A program made the position numbers and the translations under genes. A stretch of 64,000 nucleotides of DNA, taken from Yimella lutea. Lineage in GTDB: Bacteria; Actinomycetota; Actinomycetes; Actinomycetales; Dermatophilaceae. Within the stretch, counting starts at the first letter, position 1; each line of letters opens with the position of its first letter. The stretch is taken from assembly GCF_006715095.1 (NCBI RefSeq), contig NZ_VFMO01000001.1, positions 744,001-808,000 on the forward strand. Direction: 5' to 3'. Shown here in pieces: positions 26,236-35,194 of this stretch. The notes under the pieces are model-generated. The model did not search any database. It had not been told where the DNA came from and saw only the letters and a list, made by a program, of their open reading frames with translations.

Positions 26236-27445
26236 GTGAAGACCCAGAGCCGCTCGGTCCACGGTTGCCCGGGGCGGGCGACCTTCTTGTCGAAGAACAG
26301 CACGTTGGCCTTCACGCCCTGGGCGTAGAAGATCCCGGTCGGCAGGCGCAGCATGGTGTGCAGGTTGAAGTCGGTGAGCAGCTTGCGCCGCATGACCTCG
26401 CCAGCCCCACCTTCGAAGAGCACGTTGTCGGGCAGTACGACGGCGGCGCGGCCGTTGGTGTCGAGGATGGTGGCGATGTGTTGGACGAAGTTGAGCTGCT
26501 TGTTGCTCGTGGTCGCGACGAAGTCTTGCCGCTCGATCTCGCGGTCTTCTCGCACCTCGCGGCCGTCGGCGCCGACCATCGTCAGGGAGGACTTCCGACC
26601 GAACGGCGGGTTGGACAGCACGACCGACCAGCGGCGGCCGGGGTCGGCGATGAGCGAGTCGCGCAGCTCGATCAGCGAGTCACCGTTGGAGGTGCCCATG
26701 CCGTGGAGCAGCAGGTTCATCGCGGCCAATCGGGCTGTGCTGTCGACGAGTTCGTAGCCCGAGGCGAAGCCGTCGCGCAGGTGATCGCGCTGGACCGGCG
26801 TCATCGACTCGGCGCCGCGGGCGGCGTGCTCGTGCGCGGCCAGGAGGAAGCCGCCTGTGCCGCCGGCCGGGTCGACGACGGTGTCGGCGACCGTCGGGCG
26901 TACGACGTCGACGATCGCCTCGATCAAGGCACGGGGTGTGAAGTACTGGCCGGCGCCAGAGCCCTTGTCAGAAGCGCCCTTGGAGAGCAGTTCCTCGTAG
27001 GCGTCGCCCTTGATGTCGGTGCCCGACTGCGACCAGTTCTCCTTGTCGATCAGGTTGACGACCAGCCGGCGCAGCTTTGCCGGGTGTTGGATGCGGTTCT
27101 GGCCCCTGCGGAAGATCGTGCCGATGACACCGTCCTCGCGTGCGAGGCCGACGAGGATGCGGGTGTACTCGTACTCGAGTTTGTCGCCCTGGGCGTCGAG
27201 CAGCTTCTGCCACGAGTACTCCTCGGGCACGATCTGCTCCGGTCGAGCTTCCGGGTCGCGCGCTCGTGCGCCATCTTGAGGAACAGGAGGTAGGTGAGGT
27301 GCTCGGTGTATTCGATGACTCCTACTCCGTCATCCCGAAGCACGTCGCAGTACGACCAGAGCTTGTCGACCAAGCGGCGTGAATCAGTGATCGTGAACTC
27401 CTTGGCTTCGGGTGCGAGTGACCGCCGCAGCAAACCGGGGGACAC
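26235..27445 (-). pseudogene. hsdM: hsdM, type I restriction-modification DNA methyltransferase: frameshifted and 3'-truncated
   Basis: The N-terminus RRLVDKLWSYCDVLRDDGVG is read from 27445. At 27241-27244 one base is missing: KLDRSRS in one frame against the expected KLDPEQIVPEEYSW in the other. The remainder is read in the second frame, with GQYFTPRALIEAI, SAM motif DPAGGTGGFLLAA and catalytic NPPFGRKSS. Similarity ends after WTERLWVF near 26235; the target-recognition-linked C-terminus is absent and replaced by unrelated sequence that stays open to 25836. No hsdS is present. The 5' end overlaps the PIN gene by 62 nt and no convincing start codon with a ribosome site is seen, so the gene is surely dead. 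Confidence 0.8.
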
Positions 27446-27956
27446 CAGCCCTCCGGAGTGACTCCAGCAGTTGGGGCAGCGACAGAGACGGTCGCGACGA
27501 ATCGCGCGACTGATTCTGTAGAGCGAGAAGGGTTTCCCGCGGGTGTAGTTCTAGCTGATCGAGCAGGAAGGCGTCCGGGTGGGAGACGGTCAAACCCCAC
27601 TGCGCGAGTTCGGCCTCCGGAAAGTCCTTCAGGTTTGCCGTGACGATGACCTGGCATCGAGCCACGATCGCCGCCGCCATGACGTGCGCGTCTGTGGGAT
27701 GGCCGGGCATGTCGCCGAGCAGTTGCTCGTAGGCGTTGACGGTTGCGTTCGGGAACGCGCCGGTCATGGCACGGATCCGGGCCTGCGCACCATTGATACC
27801 AACGGAAGGGAGCGGGGACAGGTTGCGCTCCAGTTCGACCAGGACGTCAGCGGACCAGCGTGGTTCGAATGCGCCATTCTCGGCGATCCGCAGCAGGGTG
27901 TCGCACAGCGTCGGCGGGTAGAGGACACACGTGTCGAGTAGGACCTCGAACGTCAT
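27384..27956 (-). CDS. PIN-domain protein (VapC-like toxin candidate)
   Basis: This 190-aa protein starts with LLDTCVLYPPTLCDTLL, the first acidic PIN-site motif. It continues with HPTDAHVMAAAIVARCQVIVTANLKDFP, which carries the Asp and TxNxxDF motifs of the PIN nuclease site. The C-terminal ~60 residues are an extra helical region beyond the basic PIN fold. It lies 3 nt behind the HTH gene, the usual order for antitoxin-toxin pairs of this type. Family members are ribonucleases cutting tRNA, rRNA or mRNA; the target is unknown. Its 3' end overlaps the broken hsdM. The reading frame is intact. Confidence 0.75.
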   Translation of the reverse strand: MTFEVLLDTCVLYPPTLCDTLLRIAENGAFEPRWSADVLVELERNLSPLPSVGINGAQARIRAMTGAFPNATVNAYEQLLGDMPGHPTDAHVMAAAIVARCQVIVTANLKDFPEAELAQWGLTVSHPDAFLLDQLELHPRETLLALQNQSRDSSRPSLSLPQLLESLRRAGVPRFAAAVTRTRSQGVHDH

Positions 27957-27959
27957 CGT

Positions 27960-28451
27960 TCAGTGGCGCTTCAGTGGCGGCTGTCCATCGAGGAGGTCGT
28001 ATAGGCCGGCGTTGTCCGCGTCCCGCGCCATCTCGTCAAGGCTCTTACGCCGTTGCACAGCCACACGCTCTTGATAAGCGATCAGATCCTGGAGAGCGAC
28101 ATAACGGTGACGGCCAGGCTTCACGGCTTCCAAGTCGCCGCGATCGATGATGCGCACCAGGGTCGGCCGCGAGATGCCGAGGAAGTCGGCGGCTTCCTGG
28201 GTGGTGAGCATTGCGTTGTGCGGGGCGACGGTCACGCCCATCCCGTGGGCCATGGCGTCCGCGACCTGGACGAGGACGCGGTGGACTTGCGCCGACAAAG
28301 CGATTGTTGTGCCGTCCGGCGCTACGAGGGCGACGAGACCGTCATCTCCCACCTGCAGGACCTTGGCCAAGGACGCTGCAGACGCCTCGTCTTCCGACGA
28401 TGGAAGGTAGGTCGCGCTGTGGCGCGCGGCAGTCTTCGTAGGAGTCGGCAT
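27960..28451 (-). CDS. Excisionase-type HTH protein, antitoxin candidate for the PIN gene
   Basis: This 163-aa protein contains a winged-helix excisionase-like domain at about 80-130 (MLTTQEAADFLGISRPTLVRIIDRGDLEAV, then GRHRYVALQDLIAYQ). The N-terminal ~75 residues form a separate region (ALVAPDGTTIALSAQVHRVLV). The C-terminal tail (LYDLLDGQPP) could be the segment that blocks a PIN toxin. It is 3 nt upstream of the PIN gene and cotranscribed. Such HTH/PIN pairs are common in actinobacteria, often inside restriction loci. It probably represses its own promoter. Confidence 0.75.
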   Translation of the reverse strand: MPTPTKTAARHSATYLPSSEDEASAASLAKVLQVGDDGLVALVAPDGTTIALSAQVHRVLVQVADAMAHGMGVTVAPHNAMLTTQEAADFLGISRPTLVRIIDRGDLEAVKPGRHRYVALQDLIAYQERVAVQRRKSLDEMARDADNAGLYDLLDGQPPLKRH

Positions 28452-28534
28452 GACACCGAAGATAGATCAAAACGAACAAAACGAACAGACTTCTTCGAGT
28501 GGTCTACCGAACCAAAGCACCCGTGTTTCGTTCG

Positions 28535-29578
28535 TTAGTCGGTGTTGCTCGTTGTCGGGACGGCGTCGAGCTCGAGATCGCGGATGGCACGCCACTGCTC
28601 GGCGCTGGTCGCGTCGAGCCGGTAGTACGACTGCGGCGGCTCGCCGTTTTCCTCGCCGTACCAGGTGTCGTAGGGCGGGTTGCTCCGATCGAACTTGCGG
28701 CGGACCACGATCGAGAAACCTCCGTAGTCGCCGCGATGTTGGGGGACCGCGCGGCCTGTGGACGCCATGACGCGGAGGCCGCCGATCCATTGGTCCGGAG
28801 CGCGGGCACACATGTCCATGGTGGCGAGCACTGTTTCGCTCACTCCCAGGCCGGCCAACTGCCTGAGGTCCTCTTCGCTCCAGGGTGTAGCCGGAAGTGT
28901 GTCAGCCGACTTTGCCGATGTCCGTTCTCGTCGCGCAGGCGCGACGACGTAGTCTTCGACGTCTGCGACCGGCCACAGTCTCGACACGGTGATCGCGTGA
29001 CCTTCGCCCCATTCATATGCGCGCACCTGGATGAGCACAATGTCGACTCCCTGCTCGGTGAGCCAGACCGCGGCCGAGGTGACGGCGGCGGGAAACTCAC
29101 CCGCGACAAGCGTGATGCGCGGCTTCCGGAGTGTCTCGGTGGAGAGCTCAGGTGCATGCGCGGTCAGTGCAGCAAGGGCCTCATCAGCGGTCGACGGGGC
29201 GTCATCGCTCCGTCGAACGAATGACAGGTAGGCGTCCGCAAGGTCCTCGAGCGAGAATCGTGATGCCCGGGCCGCGTAGTTGATCGCCTGGGTAGTCACG
29301 TAGTCAGGGGCTCGGTCGCGTTTGAGTTCAGCGACGACGAGGCGACCGTCCGATCCCAGCCCGAGGATGTCGAGCCGGTCGGCTTCACGGCCGTCCTTCG
29401 ACATCCATCGATCGAACTCGCTGGTAATGATCAGGACGTCCGGGCCGAGGATCTCCGGATTTGCGATTACCCACTCCTGCAGGTGGTCGCGTTCGCGCAG
29501 TCCGGCGGCGGCCAGCGAGGTCTCTCGGGCGGGCGCAGCGGTCGTGCCTTGCACCTTGAACACGAGTTCTTCGGACAT
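28535..29578 (-). CDS. PD-(D/E)XK nuclease-like protein, NucS-C/DUF91-like N-terminal domain
   Basis: This 347-aa protein has a PD-(D/E)XK-type core in its first ~110 residues: Asp70 in ADRLDILGL and Glu84-x-Lys86 in VVAELKRD, as in the nuclease domain of NucS and many defence nucleases. The C-terminal half has no motif I recognise (VLIQVRAYEWGEGHAI, YDTWYGEENGEPPQSYYRL). The ATG at 29578 is supported by AGGAG 6 nt upstream; the frame's extra 22 codons lack support. It lies between the broken hsdR and the HTH/PIN pair on the same strand, and its frame is intact. It may be an accessory of the restriction island or a stand-alone defence nuclease. Confidence 0.6.
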   Translation of the reverse strand: MSEELVFKVQGTTAAPARETSLAAAGLRERDHLQEWVIANPEILGPDVLIITSEFDRWMSKDGREADRLDILGLGSDGRLVVAELKRDRAPDYVTTQAINYAARASRFSLEDLADAYLSFVRRSDDAPSTADEALAALTAHAPELSTETLRKPRITLVAGEFPAAVTSAAVWLTEQGVDIVLIQVRAYEWGEGHAITVSRLWPVADVEDYVVAPARRERTSAKSADTLPATPWSEEDLRQLAGLGVSETVLATMDMCARAPDQWIGGLRVMASTGRAVPQHRGDYGGFSIVVRRKFDRSNPPYDTWYGEENGEPPQSYYRLDATSAEQWRAIRDLELDAVPTTSNTD

Positions 29579-29612
29579 CAAGGTCTCCTGTCCTCTGTTC
29601 GTTCCGTCGTGA

Positions 29613-30080
29613 TCATTCGACTCCCCGGCTCTCCCACGCACCAAACGTATGTCCGTCCGGTGACACCCATCCGACGCGGCCGTTGCAGGAGCGACCCAGC
29701 GCGACAGATCCCGCGGTCGAGGGTGACGAGAAGACGTCGAACACGAATGGCGACCGGCCGTCGCGCGTCAGCGCTTTGAGCCTTACGTCGGCCGGCAGAC
29801 CCTCGGCGTACATCCCCGACTGCCACTCGACGCCGCTGAGCGTCGTGCCCTGCGGTTTAGCTTCAACCACACCGTCGACGCGCTGATCGACGTACAGCAG
29901 GTAGTCGGCCCGGCCTTGCCCGGACTTCATCGTGACTTCGCGGCACGCGACACCTTGCGCGGCGAACAGGTTCAGCGCCTTCTTGTCCTGAACGACCCAG
30001 CCGGCTTCGGTCAGCTGACGGTCGATCAACACCCGCGCACGCGCCTCGGCAGTAAGCCGAGGGTCCCGTGGCGCATTCAT
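29613..30080 (-). pseudogene. hsdR: hsdR N-terminal fragment (type I restriction endonuclease subunit)
   Basis: The first ~115 residues match the N-terminal nuclease domain of HsdR: ARVLIDRQLTEAGWVVQDKK, LNLFAAQGVACREVTM, GRADYLLYVDQRVDGVVEAK, with the PD-(D/E)XK pattern D-x21-ExK. After GRSPFVF the sequence changes to an unrelated Ser/Gly-rich tail and stops at 29613. A full HsdR is about 900-1100 aa, so the helicase and C-terminal parts are gone. It is the promoter-proximal remnant of the island. Confidence 0.8.
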
Positions 30081-30207
30081 AGTGTTCGCAGGTTACTTGC
30101 TTGCATGCATGTCGGCAGCGTTTGGGAAATGAGCGACCGTGCGTGACATTCGTTGGAACGGTGCGCTGAGAGTCGGTGCTGTCAGAGGTCAGCTGCAGAC
30201 TCAGGAC

Positions 30208-30795
30208 ATGAGTACAGAACTGGTCCTCTCCCTCCTTGCTCTTCTTGTCTCGATCGTCTCCGTTGGCGTTGCCGGCGGGAGCATGCGGCAGGCACGACGC
30301 TCGGCGAATGCCGCGGAAGCACAGGTTGCCGGTCAACGGGAATCGAACATCGCCGCTGCGCAGCCCTATGTCTGGGCAGACGTGCGCGGAGACGATGCGC
30401 AGGGGCAGAGGCTGATCCTTCTCGTCGGTAACTCGGGGCCGACGGTTGCCGAGAACGTGCGCGTCAACTTCGATCCGCCCTTGCCGCGGTCAGGTGACCT
30501 GAAAGATCTCACCAGCGCCGCACTCGGCAGGCTGCAGGATGGTTTCTCCTCCGTTGCTCCAGGGCATGTGCACTCATGGCCTCTGGGGCTCGCTGCCGAG
30601 TTGCTCAGGTCTCCAGACGCGCAGATTCACACCGTTACCGTCGACGCCGACGGCCCGTTTGGTGCAGTTCCGTCGCTGACCTACGTGATCAACCTGTCAG
30701 ACTTCCGCGAGTCCATCGACAGCCCGTCCGGCACGATCCACAAGTTGACGAAGGCTGTTGACCGGGTCTCTGCGGAGATCAAGAAGCTGCATTGA
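30208..30795 (+). CDS. Membrane-anchored protein of unknown function
   Basis: This 195-aa protein begins with a single strong helix (LVLSLLALLVSIVSVGVAG), then a short basic coiled region (SMRQARRSANAAEAQ), then a globular domain with beta-rich segments (LILLVGNSGPTVAENVRVNF). The last part reads as a conserved-looking YVINLSDFRESIDSP. This resembles small membrane-tethered hypothetical proteins found in actinobacterial accessory regions. I cannot assign a function. The ATG at 30208 is chosen because the helix starts there; only a weak AGGA lies too close. It is between the hsdR fragment and the tRNA. Confidence 0.6.
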   Translation: MSTELVLSLLALLVSIVSVGVAGGSMRQARRSANAAEAQVAGQRESNIAAAQPYVWADVRGDDAQGQRLILLVGNSGPTVAENVRVNFDPPLPRSGDLKDLTSAALGRLQDGFSSVAPGHVHSWPLGLAAELLRSPDAQIHTVTVDADGPFGAVPSLTYVINLSDFRESIDSPSGTIHKLTKAVDRVSAEIKKLH

Positions 30796-30869
30796 AGGCG
30801 CAGGGGCGCAGTGTCTGACGCAGATCAGATGCCGTCGTGACCAGTCCGGCAGTCCGAACAAGGACAACG

Positions 30870-30897
30870 AAAAACCGGCCCTGATCAACAGAGCCGG
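30870..30897 (-). terminator. Terminator downstream of tRNA-Pro
   Basis: On the minus strand CCGGC (30893-30897) pairs with GCCGG (30875-30879) with an inner CT/AG pair, followed by a run of five T. It starts 8 nt after the tRNA 3' end and so ends the tRNA transcript. Confidence 0.7.
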
Positions 30898-30904
30898 CTC
30901 GCCA

Positions 30905-30981
<77 letters not shown>

Positions 30982-31032
30982 TGGCCTGCGTACGTTGGCG
31001 CTTTTGGCGATACCCGCACGCAGCAAGTGGAG

Positions 31033-31062
31033 ACTTTACCGGTTGACAGGGCAATCTCCCAA
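31033..31062 (-). promoter_or_regulatory. Candidate promoter of tRNA-Pro
   Basis: On the minus strand, TTGGGA (31057-31062) and TAAAGT (31033-31038) are spaced by 18 nt, ending about 50 nt before the tRNA. This is a reasonable sigma-70-like arrangement, but has only sequence support. Confidence 0.35.
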
Positions 31063-31137
31063 TCGGGTTCAGACGCGCGGGGTGTCGAGATGTGCGCGGG
31101 TCAGGACGCGAGCAGATCTCGAGACCTCAGGCATCTG

Positions 31138-32073
31138 TCAGGACTTCGGGACGAGGGTCAGCAGCGTCGCCTCGGGGCGGCAGGCCAGGCGTACCGGCGT
31201 GTACTTGTTGTGCCCGAGGCCGGCCGAGACATGTAGCCAGGCGGCATCGTCCGGAGCCTGCGACGACGGAGCGTTGTCGGCGCCGGGCCACCAACGCGAC
31301 AGTCCCTTGACCCGCTCTGTTCCGAGATCGCAGTTGGTGACCAGGGCGCCGTAACCGGGAACGCAGATCTGGCCGCCGTGCGTGTGACCGGCCATCACCA
31401 TCGATGCGCCGTCCGCGGTCATCGCGTCGAGCACGCGAAGGTACGGCGCGTGGACGACACCGACCGTGAGATCGGCGTCTGTTGCGGCGGGCCCGGCGAC
31501 CTTGTCGTACTCGTCGTAACCCAGGTGCGGATCGTCCACCCCGACCAGTTCGACGTCCAGGTCACCGATCGGGACGCGGGCGCGCACGTCAGTGAGGTTC
31601 GTCCAGCCACCGGCTTCGAACCCGCGCACCATGTTCTTCCAGGGCAGCGACGGCACGCCCATCTGGTCGCCCTGCTTGTGCGAGGAGTTGAAGTACCGGA
31701 ATGGGTTGCGCCGTGCCGGGGCGAAGTAGTCGTTGGAGCCGAGCACGAACGCGCCGGGGAAGTCCATCAGCGGTGCCATCGTGCGCAGCACCGCCGGCAC
31801 CGCGTTGAGATCGGAGCAGTTGTCGCCGGTGTTGACCACGAAGTCGGGCTCGAGGCGCGCGAGGTCCTGAACCCACTCGATGCGGCGGGCCTGGCGCGGC
31901 ACCAGGTGCAGGTCACTGAGGTGCAGCACGCGCACCGGGTCGGCACTCTCGGGCAGAACGGGCACGGTCACCTCACGCAATGCGTACCAGTTGCGTTCGA
32001 CCAGGCTCGACCAGCCGAGGGTCGCGGCCCCGAGAGCGCCGACGGCGACAGCTGAACGAGTGAGCGAGTGCAT
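31138..32073 (-). CDS. Membrane-anchored metallophosphoesterase
   Basis: This 311-aa protein begins with a hydrophobic anchor (AVAVGALGAATLGWSSLV). The calcineurin-like fold follows, with metal motifs VLHLSDLHLVP, VVNTGDNCSD, LGSNDYF (GNHD variant with Ser-Asn-Asp), and MAGHTHGGQICVPG. The layout matches YkuE/Rv3683-type enzymes. In mycobacteria the orthologue is next to ponA2 and whiB4, as here. The ATG at 32073 is chosen over upstream frames, with GAGCGG nearby. The substrate may be a lipid or phosphodiester at the membrane, but that is not shown by sequence. Confidence 0.88.
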   Translation of the reverse strand: MHSLTRSAVAVGALGAATLGWSSLVERNWYALREVTVPVLPESADPVRVLHLSDLHLVPRQARRIEWVQDLARLEPDFVVNTGDNCSDLNAVPAVLRTMAPLMDFPGAFVLGSNDYFAPARRNPFRYFNSSHKQGDQMGVPSLPWKNMVRGFEAGGWTNLTDVRARVPIGDLDVELVGVDDPHLGYDEYDKVAGPAATDADLTVGVVHAPYLRVLDAMTADGASMVMAGHTHGGQICVPGYGALVTNCDLGTERVKGLSRWWPGADNAPSSQAPDDAAWLHVSAGLGHNKYTPVRLACRPEATLLTLVPKS

Positions 32074-32165
32074 CCGCTCATCGTCGCACGGTGGTGACGG
32101 GGCACCGAAACGTCCGGGCGACAATTCGGGTGAGGGCGGTGTGACCGGAGTGGGACACTGAACCC

Positions 32166-32615
32166 ATGACGCTCAAGCAGACGCTCCAGTCCGACCTCAA
32201 CCAAGCGATGAAGAGCCGCGACAAAGTGACCGCCGGTGCGTTGCGCATGACGATCGCCGCCGTGAAGACCGCTGAGGTTTCCGGTGACACCGCCAAGGAA
32301 CTGACCGACGACGAGACGCTCAAGGTCATCACCAAAGAAGCCAAGAAGCGTCGCGAGGCCGCCGATGCCTATGACGCAGCGAACCGTCCCGAGCTCGCCG
32401 AGCAGGAGCGCGCCGAACTCGTCGTACTCGAGAAGTATCTGCCCGCCCAGCTCAGCGACGCCGAACTCGACCAGATGGTCGCCGAAGCCGTCACCGAGTC
32501 CGGCGCCACCAACATCGGCGGCATGGGCAAGGTCATGAAGATCCTCCAGCCCAAGATCGCCGGTCGCGCGGACGGCGGCAAGATCGCCGCAGCCGTGAAG
32601 CGCGCGCTCAGCTGA
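32166..32615 (+). CDS. GatB/YqeY domain-containing protein
   Basis: This 149-aa protein matches YqeY along its length: LKQTLQSDLNQAMKSRDKV, ALRMTIAAVKTAE and VVLEKYLPAQLSDAELD in order, ending with VMKILQPKIAGRADG. YqeY resembles the tail domain of the GatB amidotransferase subunit, and a tRNA-related role is assumed. It is a single gene with a strong terminator, divergent from the metallophosphoesterase and convergent with the PBP. Confidence 0.92.
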   Translation: MTLKQTLQSDLNQAMKSRDKVTAGALRMTIAAVKTAEVSGDTAKELTDDETLKVITKEAKKRREAADAYDAANRPELAEQERAELVVLEKYLPAQLSDAELDQMVAEAVTESGATNIGGMGKVMKILQPKIAGRADGGKIAAAVKRALS

Positions 32616-32624
32616 GGCGACAAA

Positions 32625-32655
32625 CGAAAGGCCCCGCCGATGGCGGGGCCTTTCG
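32625..32655. terminator. Bidirectional Rho-independent terminator
   Basis: CGAAAGGCCCCGCC (32625-32638) pairs perfectly with GGCGGGGCCTTTCG (32642-32655) around GAT. It sits between the convergent yqeY and PBP genes and has T-rich flanks in both directions. Confidence 0.9.
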
Positions 32656-32667
32656 TGAACGGGCTGA

Positions 32668-35043
32668 TCAGTTCGGTGAGACGGCCGGCGCGATCGTCGG
32701 CTGGGTGGACGAGGGACGACGTCCGGTGCTCGGGTAGATCGTGATCGTCGCACCCTTGGCCACCTTCTCGCCGCCCTCAGGTGTCGAGCCCATGATCAGA
32801 CCCTCGAACAGCCGGGCGTCCTGGGCCGGCCCCTGCTTCACCTTGAAGCCGGCCGACTCCAGCATGGACGTCGCGTTGTCGGGCGTCTGTCCCTTGACAT
32901 TGGGGACGCGCACCTTGTTACCGTCCAGGAACTCCGACGACGGAGCGGCGAACTTCCTCTCCGGTTTGCCCCGGAGCGCGTCGTCCATGATCGTCTTCCA
33001 GATGGGCGCGGCGATCGTCGAGCCGTAGAGGTAGCCGTCGTAGTACTTGCCGCCGAGCCGGACGTCCTTCAGCGTCTTCTCGTTGTCGGCGTGGCCGACC
33101 CACACGGCCGTCGCCAGTTCCGGGGTGTAGCCGGCGAACCAGCTCTGCGTGGCGCCTTCCACGGTGCCGGTCTTGCCGGCTGCCGGACGATCCCCTGCGA
33201 GACGAGACGCGTAGGCGGTACCACCCGGCTTCAACACGTTCTCGAAGACCTTCGTCACGGTACGTGCGACGTCCTTGGAGAGCAGCTGCTTGCAGCCGGC
33301 CTGGGCCAGCTTCAACTGCTTGCCGTTCGCGTCGGCGATCGACTTGACCGGACGCGGGGTGCAGTAGACGCCGTCCGCCGCCACGGTGGCGTAGGCGTTC
33401 GCGAGGTCCAGAGCCGTCACCGGCTCCGAGCCGAGGATGATGCCGGAGGGCGACTTGCCGATCTCAGTGCCGTCACCGTTGCGCACTCCCATCTTGGTCA
33501 TCGTCGCGTGCACGTCGCAGGCGCCGAGTTCGGAGACGAGCTGGGCGAACGCGGTGTTGATCGAACCGGCGGTCGCCTCGATGACCGGCATCGGTCCACC
33601 GGATTCGTGACCTTCGGAGTTGTGGACGTCCCAGTTCTCACCGGGAGCCAGTCCGCATTCACCCGGGAACTGCTTGTTGGTGAACCGGACGAAGTTGCCG
33701 TTCTTGTCCTTGCCGCTGAACTTCGGAACGTTGATGTCGCCCTCGATGTCACGACCCTGCTGGACCGCGCTCACGATCGCGAAGAACTTCGCGGTCGAGC
33801 CGATCGTGAAGCCCTGGCCACCGCCCATGTTCAGCGGGACGGTGTAGTTGATCGCGCTCTTCCCGGCGGTGGTGTTATTGCTGTACGCGGTGTTCTGACC
33901 GGTCGCGAGGACCAGCCCGGTGCCCGGCTGGATCGTCAGCGCTGCGGCCTGCACGTTCTCGGAGTTCGCGACCGGCACCTTCGACTTGATGTCCTTGTCC
34001 ATCTTGGCCGCCAGCTTGGGGTCGAACGAGGTCTGGATCGTCAGCCCGCCACCCTTGAGCGCGGCCTCGCGCTCCTTGCGGGTCTTGCCGAGCGACGGCT
34101 CGTTGAGCAGCCAGTTGTAGACGTAGTAACAGAAGTACGGGTACTTCGAGCTGGCGCACGAACTGCTGATGTTGGTGACCTTGAGGTCGGACTTCAGATC
34201 GTGGCTGGTCGCGTCCGTGTATTCCTTGTAGGAGATCATCTGCTGGGCATACATCTTGCCGAGCACCTGGTTGCGGCGCTTGGTGGCCGCCTCCGGGTTG
34301 TTGATCGGGTCGGTGACGCCGGGCGCGTTCACCACGCCGGCCAGCGTGGCGGCCTGCGGCAGAGTGAGCTGCGAGGCGGAGCGGCCGTAGTAGTGGCGGG
34401 CCGCGGCCTCGACGCCGTACTGCTGGTCGCCGAAGTACACGAGGTTGAGGTATCCGTCCAGGATCTGCTGCTTGGTGTACTTCTGCTCCAGAGACACCGC
34501 GTACTTCAGTTCCTGCAGCTTTCGCACGTACCCCTGCATGCCCGATCGGGCGACGGACGCCGCTGCGGCGTCCTTGTTGCCGGAGGCCAGCGCCTTGTTC
34601 TGCAGGGCGACCTTCACGTACTGCTGGGTGAGGGTCGAGGCACCCTGGGTGCCGGCGCTCAGGATGTTGGTGCTGATCGCGCGCAGCAGACCCTTGGGGT
34701 CGACACCGCCGTGCTCGAAAAAGCGCTCGTCCTCGATCGCCACCTGCGCCTGCTGCATCACCGGTGCGATCTTGTTCAGCGGCACCACGATTCGGTTCTC
34801 GTTGAACGGTGTGCCGATCACGGTGCCGTCGGAGGCGAGGATGCGGGATTGCTGGGCCAACGGGTTCATCTGGAAGTCGGCCGGCATCTGGTTGAACATC
34901 TTGATGCCGTTGTTGGTCGCCTGGCCCGCGACACCCACCGCGGGGATGACGAGACCGGCCGTCAGCAGGCCCATCGTCATGGCGACCGCGACGAAGCCGC
35001 CGAGCATAGACATGACGCTGGCGATCCGGGAGGTTTGGCGCAT
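32668..35043 (-). CDS. ponA2: Bifunctional class A penicillin-binding protein with PASTA domain (PonA2-like)
   Basis: This 791-aa cell-wall synthase has an N-terminal helix, a GT51 glycosyltransferase domain (AIEDERFFEHGGVD with its catalytic Glu, then STLTQQYVK), and a transpeptidase domain. The latter has the SxxK in IGSTAKFF, SxN in GSINTAFAQL and KTG in AGKTGTVEG. A single C-terminal PASTA domain follows (VRVPNVKGQTPDNATSML to ATITIYPS). ATG 35043 precedes the helix; no Shine-Dalgarno is seen and leaderless or weak initiation is possible. Its neighbours match the mycobacterial Rv3679-Rv3683 cluster. It is divergent from the whiB gene. Confidence 0.93.
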   Translation of the reverse strand: MRQTSRIASVMSMLGGFVAVAMTMGLLTAGLVIPAVGVAGQATNNGIKMFNQMPADFQMNPLAQQSRILASDGTVIGTPFNENRIVVPLNKIAPVMQQAQVAIEDERFFEHGGVDPKGLLRAISTNILSAGTQGASTLTQQYVKVALQNKALASGNKDAAAASVARSGMQGYVRKLQELKYAVSLEQKYTKQQILDGYLNLVYFGDQQYGVEAAARHYYGRSASQLTLPQAATLAGVVNAPGVTDPINNPEAATKRRNQVLGKMYAQQMISYKEYTDATSHDLKSDLKVTNISSSCASSKYPYFCYYVYNWLLNEPSLGKTRKEREAALKGGGLTIQTSFDPKLAAKMDKDIKSKVPVANSENVQAAALTIQPGTGLVLATGQNTAYSNNTTAGKSAINYTVPLNMGGGQGFTIGSTAKFFAIVSAVQQGRDIEGDINVPKFSGKDKNGNFVRFTNKQFPGECGLAPGENWDVHNSEGHESGGPMPVIEATAGSINTAFAQLVSELGACDVHATMTKMGVRNGDGTEIGKSPSGIILGSEPVTALDLANAYATVAADGVYCTPRPVKSIADANGKQLKLAQAGCKQLLSKDVARTVTKVFENVLKPGGTAYASRLAGDRPAAGKTGTVEGATQSWFAGYTPELATAVWVGHADNEKTLKDVRLGGKYYDGYLYGSTIAAPIWKTIMDDALRGKPERKFAAPSSEFLDGNKVRVPNVKGQTPDNATSMLESAGFKVKQGPAQDARLFEGLIMGSTPEGGEKVAKGATITIYPSTGRRPSSTQPTIAPAVSPN

Positions 35044-35188
35044 GGAAGGAAGGGTAACCCGCCGACCTGGGTAAGCCCGGAATCCGCGTTTCGCGTGAAC
35101 ATCGGCCAGGGGACGTGCGCCAGGGTTGCGGCGAAGGATAACAAAAAGAAGGTAAAGATTGGGTCTTCCCACAACGTGACGCCGCTTG

Positions 35189-35194
35189 TATTAT
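35189..35194 (+). promoter_or_regulatory. Candidate -10 element of the whiB gene
   Basis: TATTAT at 35189-35194 lies in the 281-nt divergent region between ponA2 and whiB. It would give a leader of about 125 nt. No good -35 at 17 nt spacing is seen. The same stretch reads TAATAC on the minus strand and could serve ponA2. Confidence 0.25.

Noticed and set aside
26235..27293. Continuation of the acidic ORF through hsdM on the plus strand
   Set aside because: Beyond 26235 it is simply antisense hsdM and carries no protein signature.
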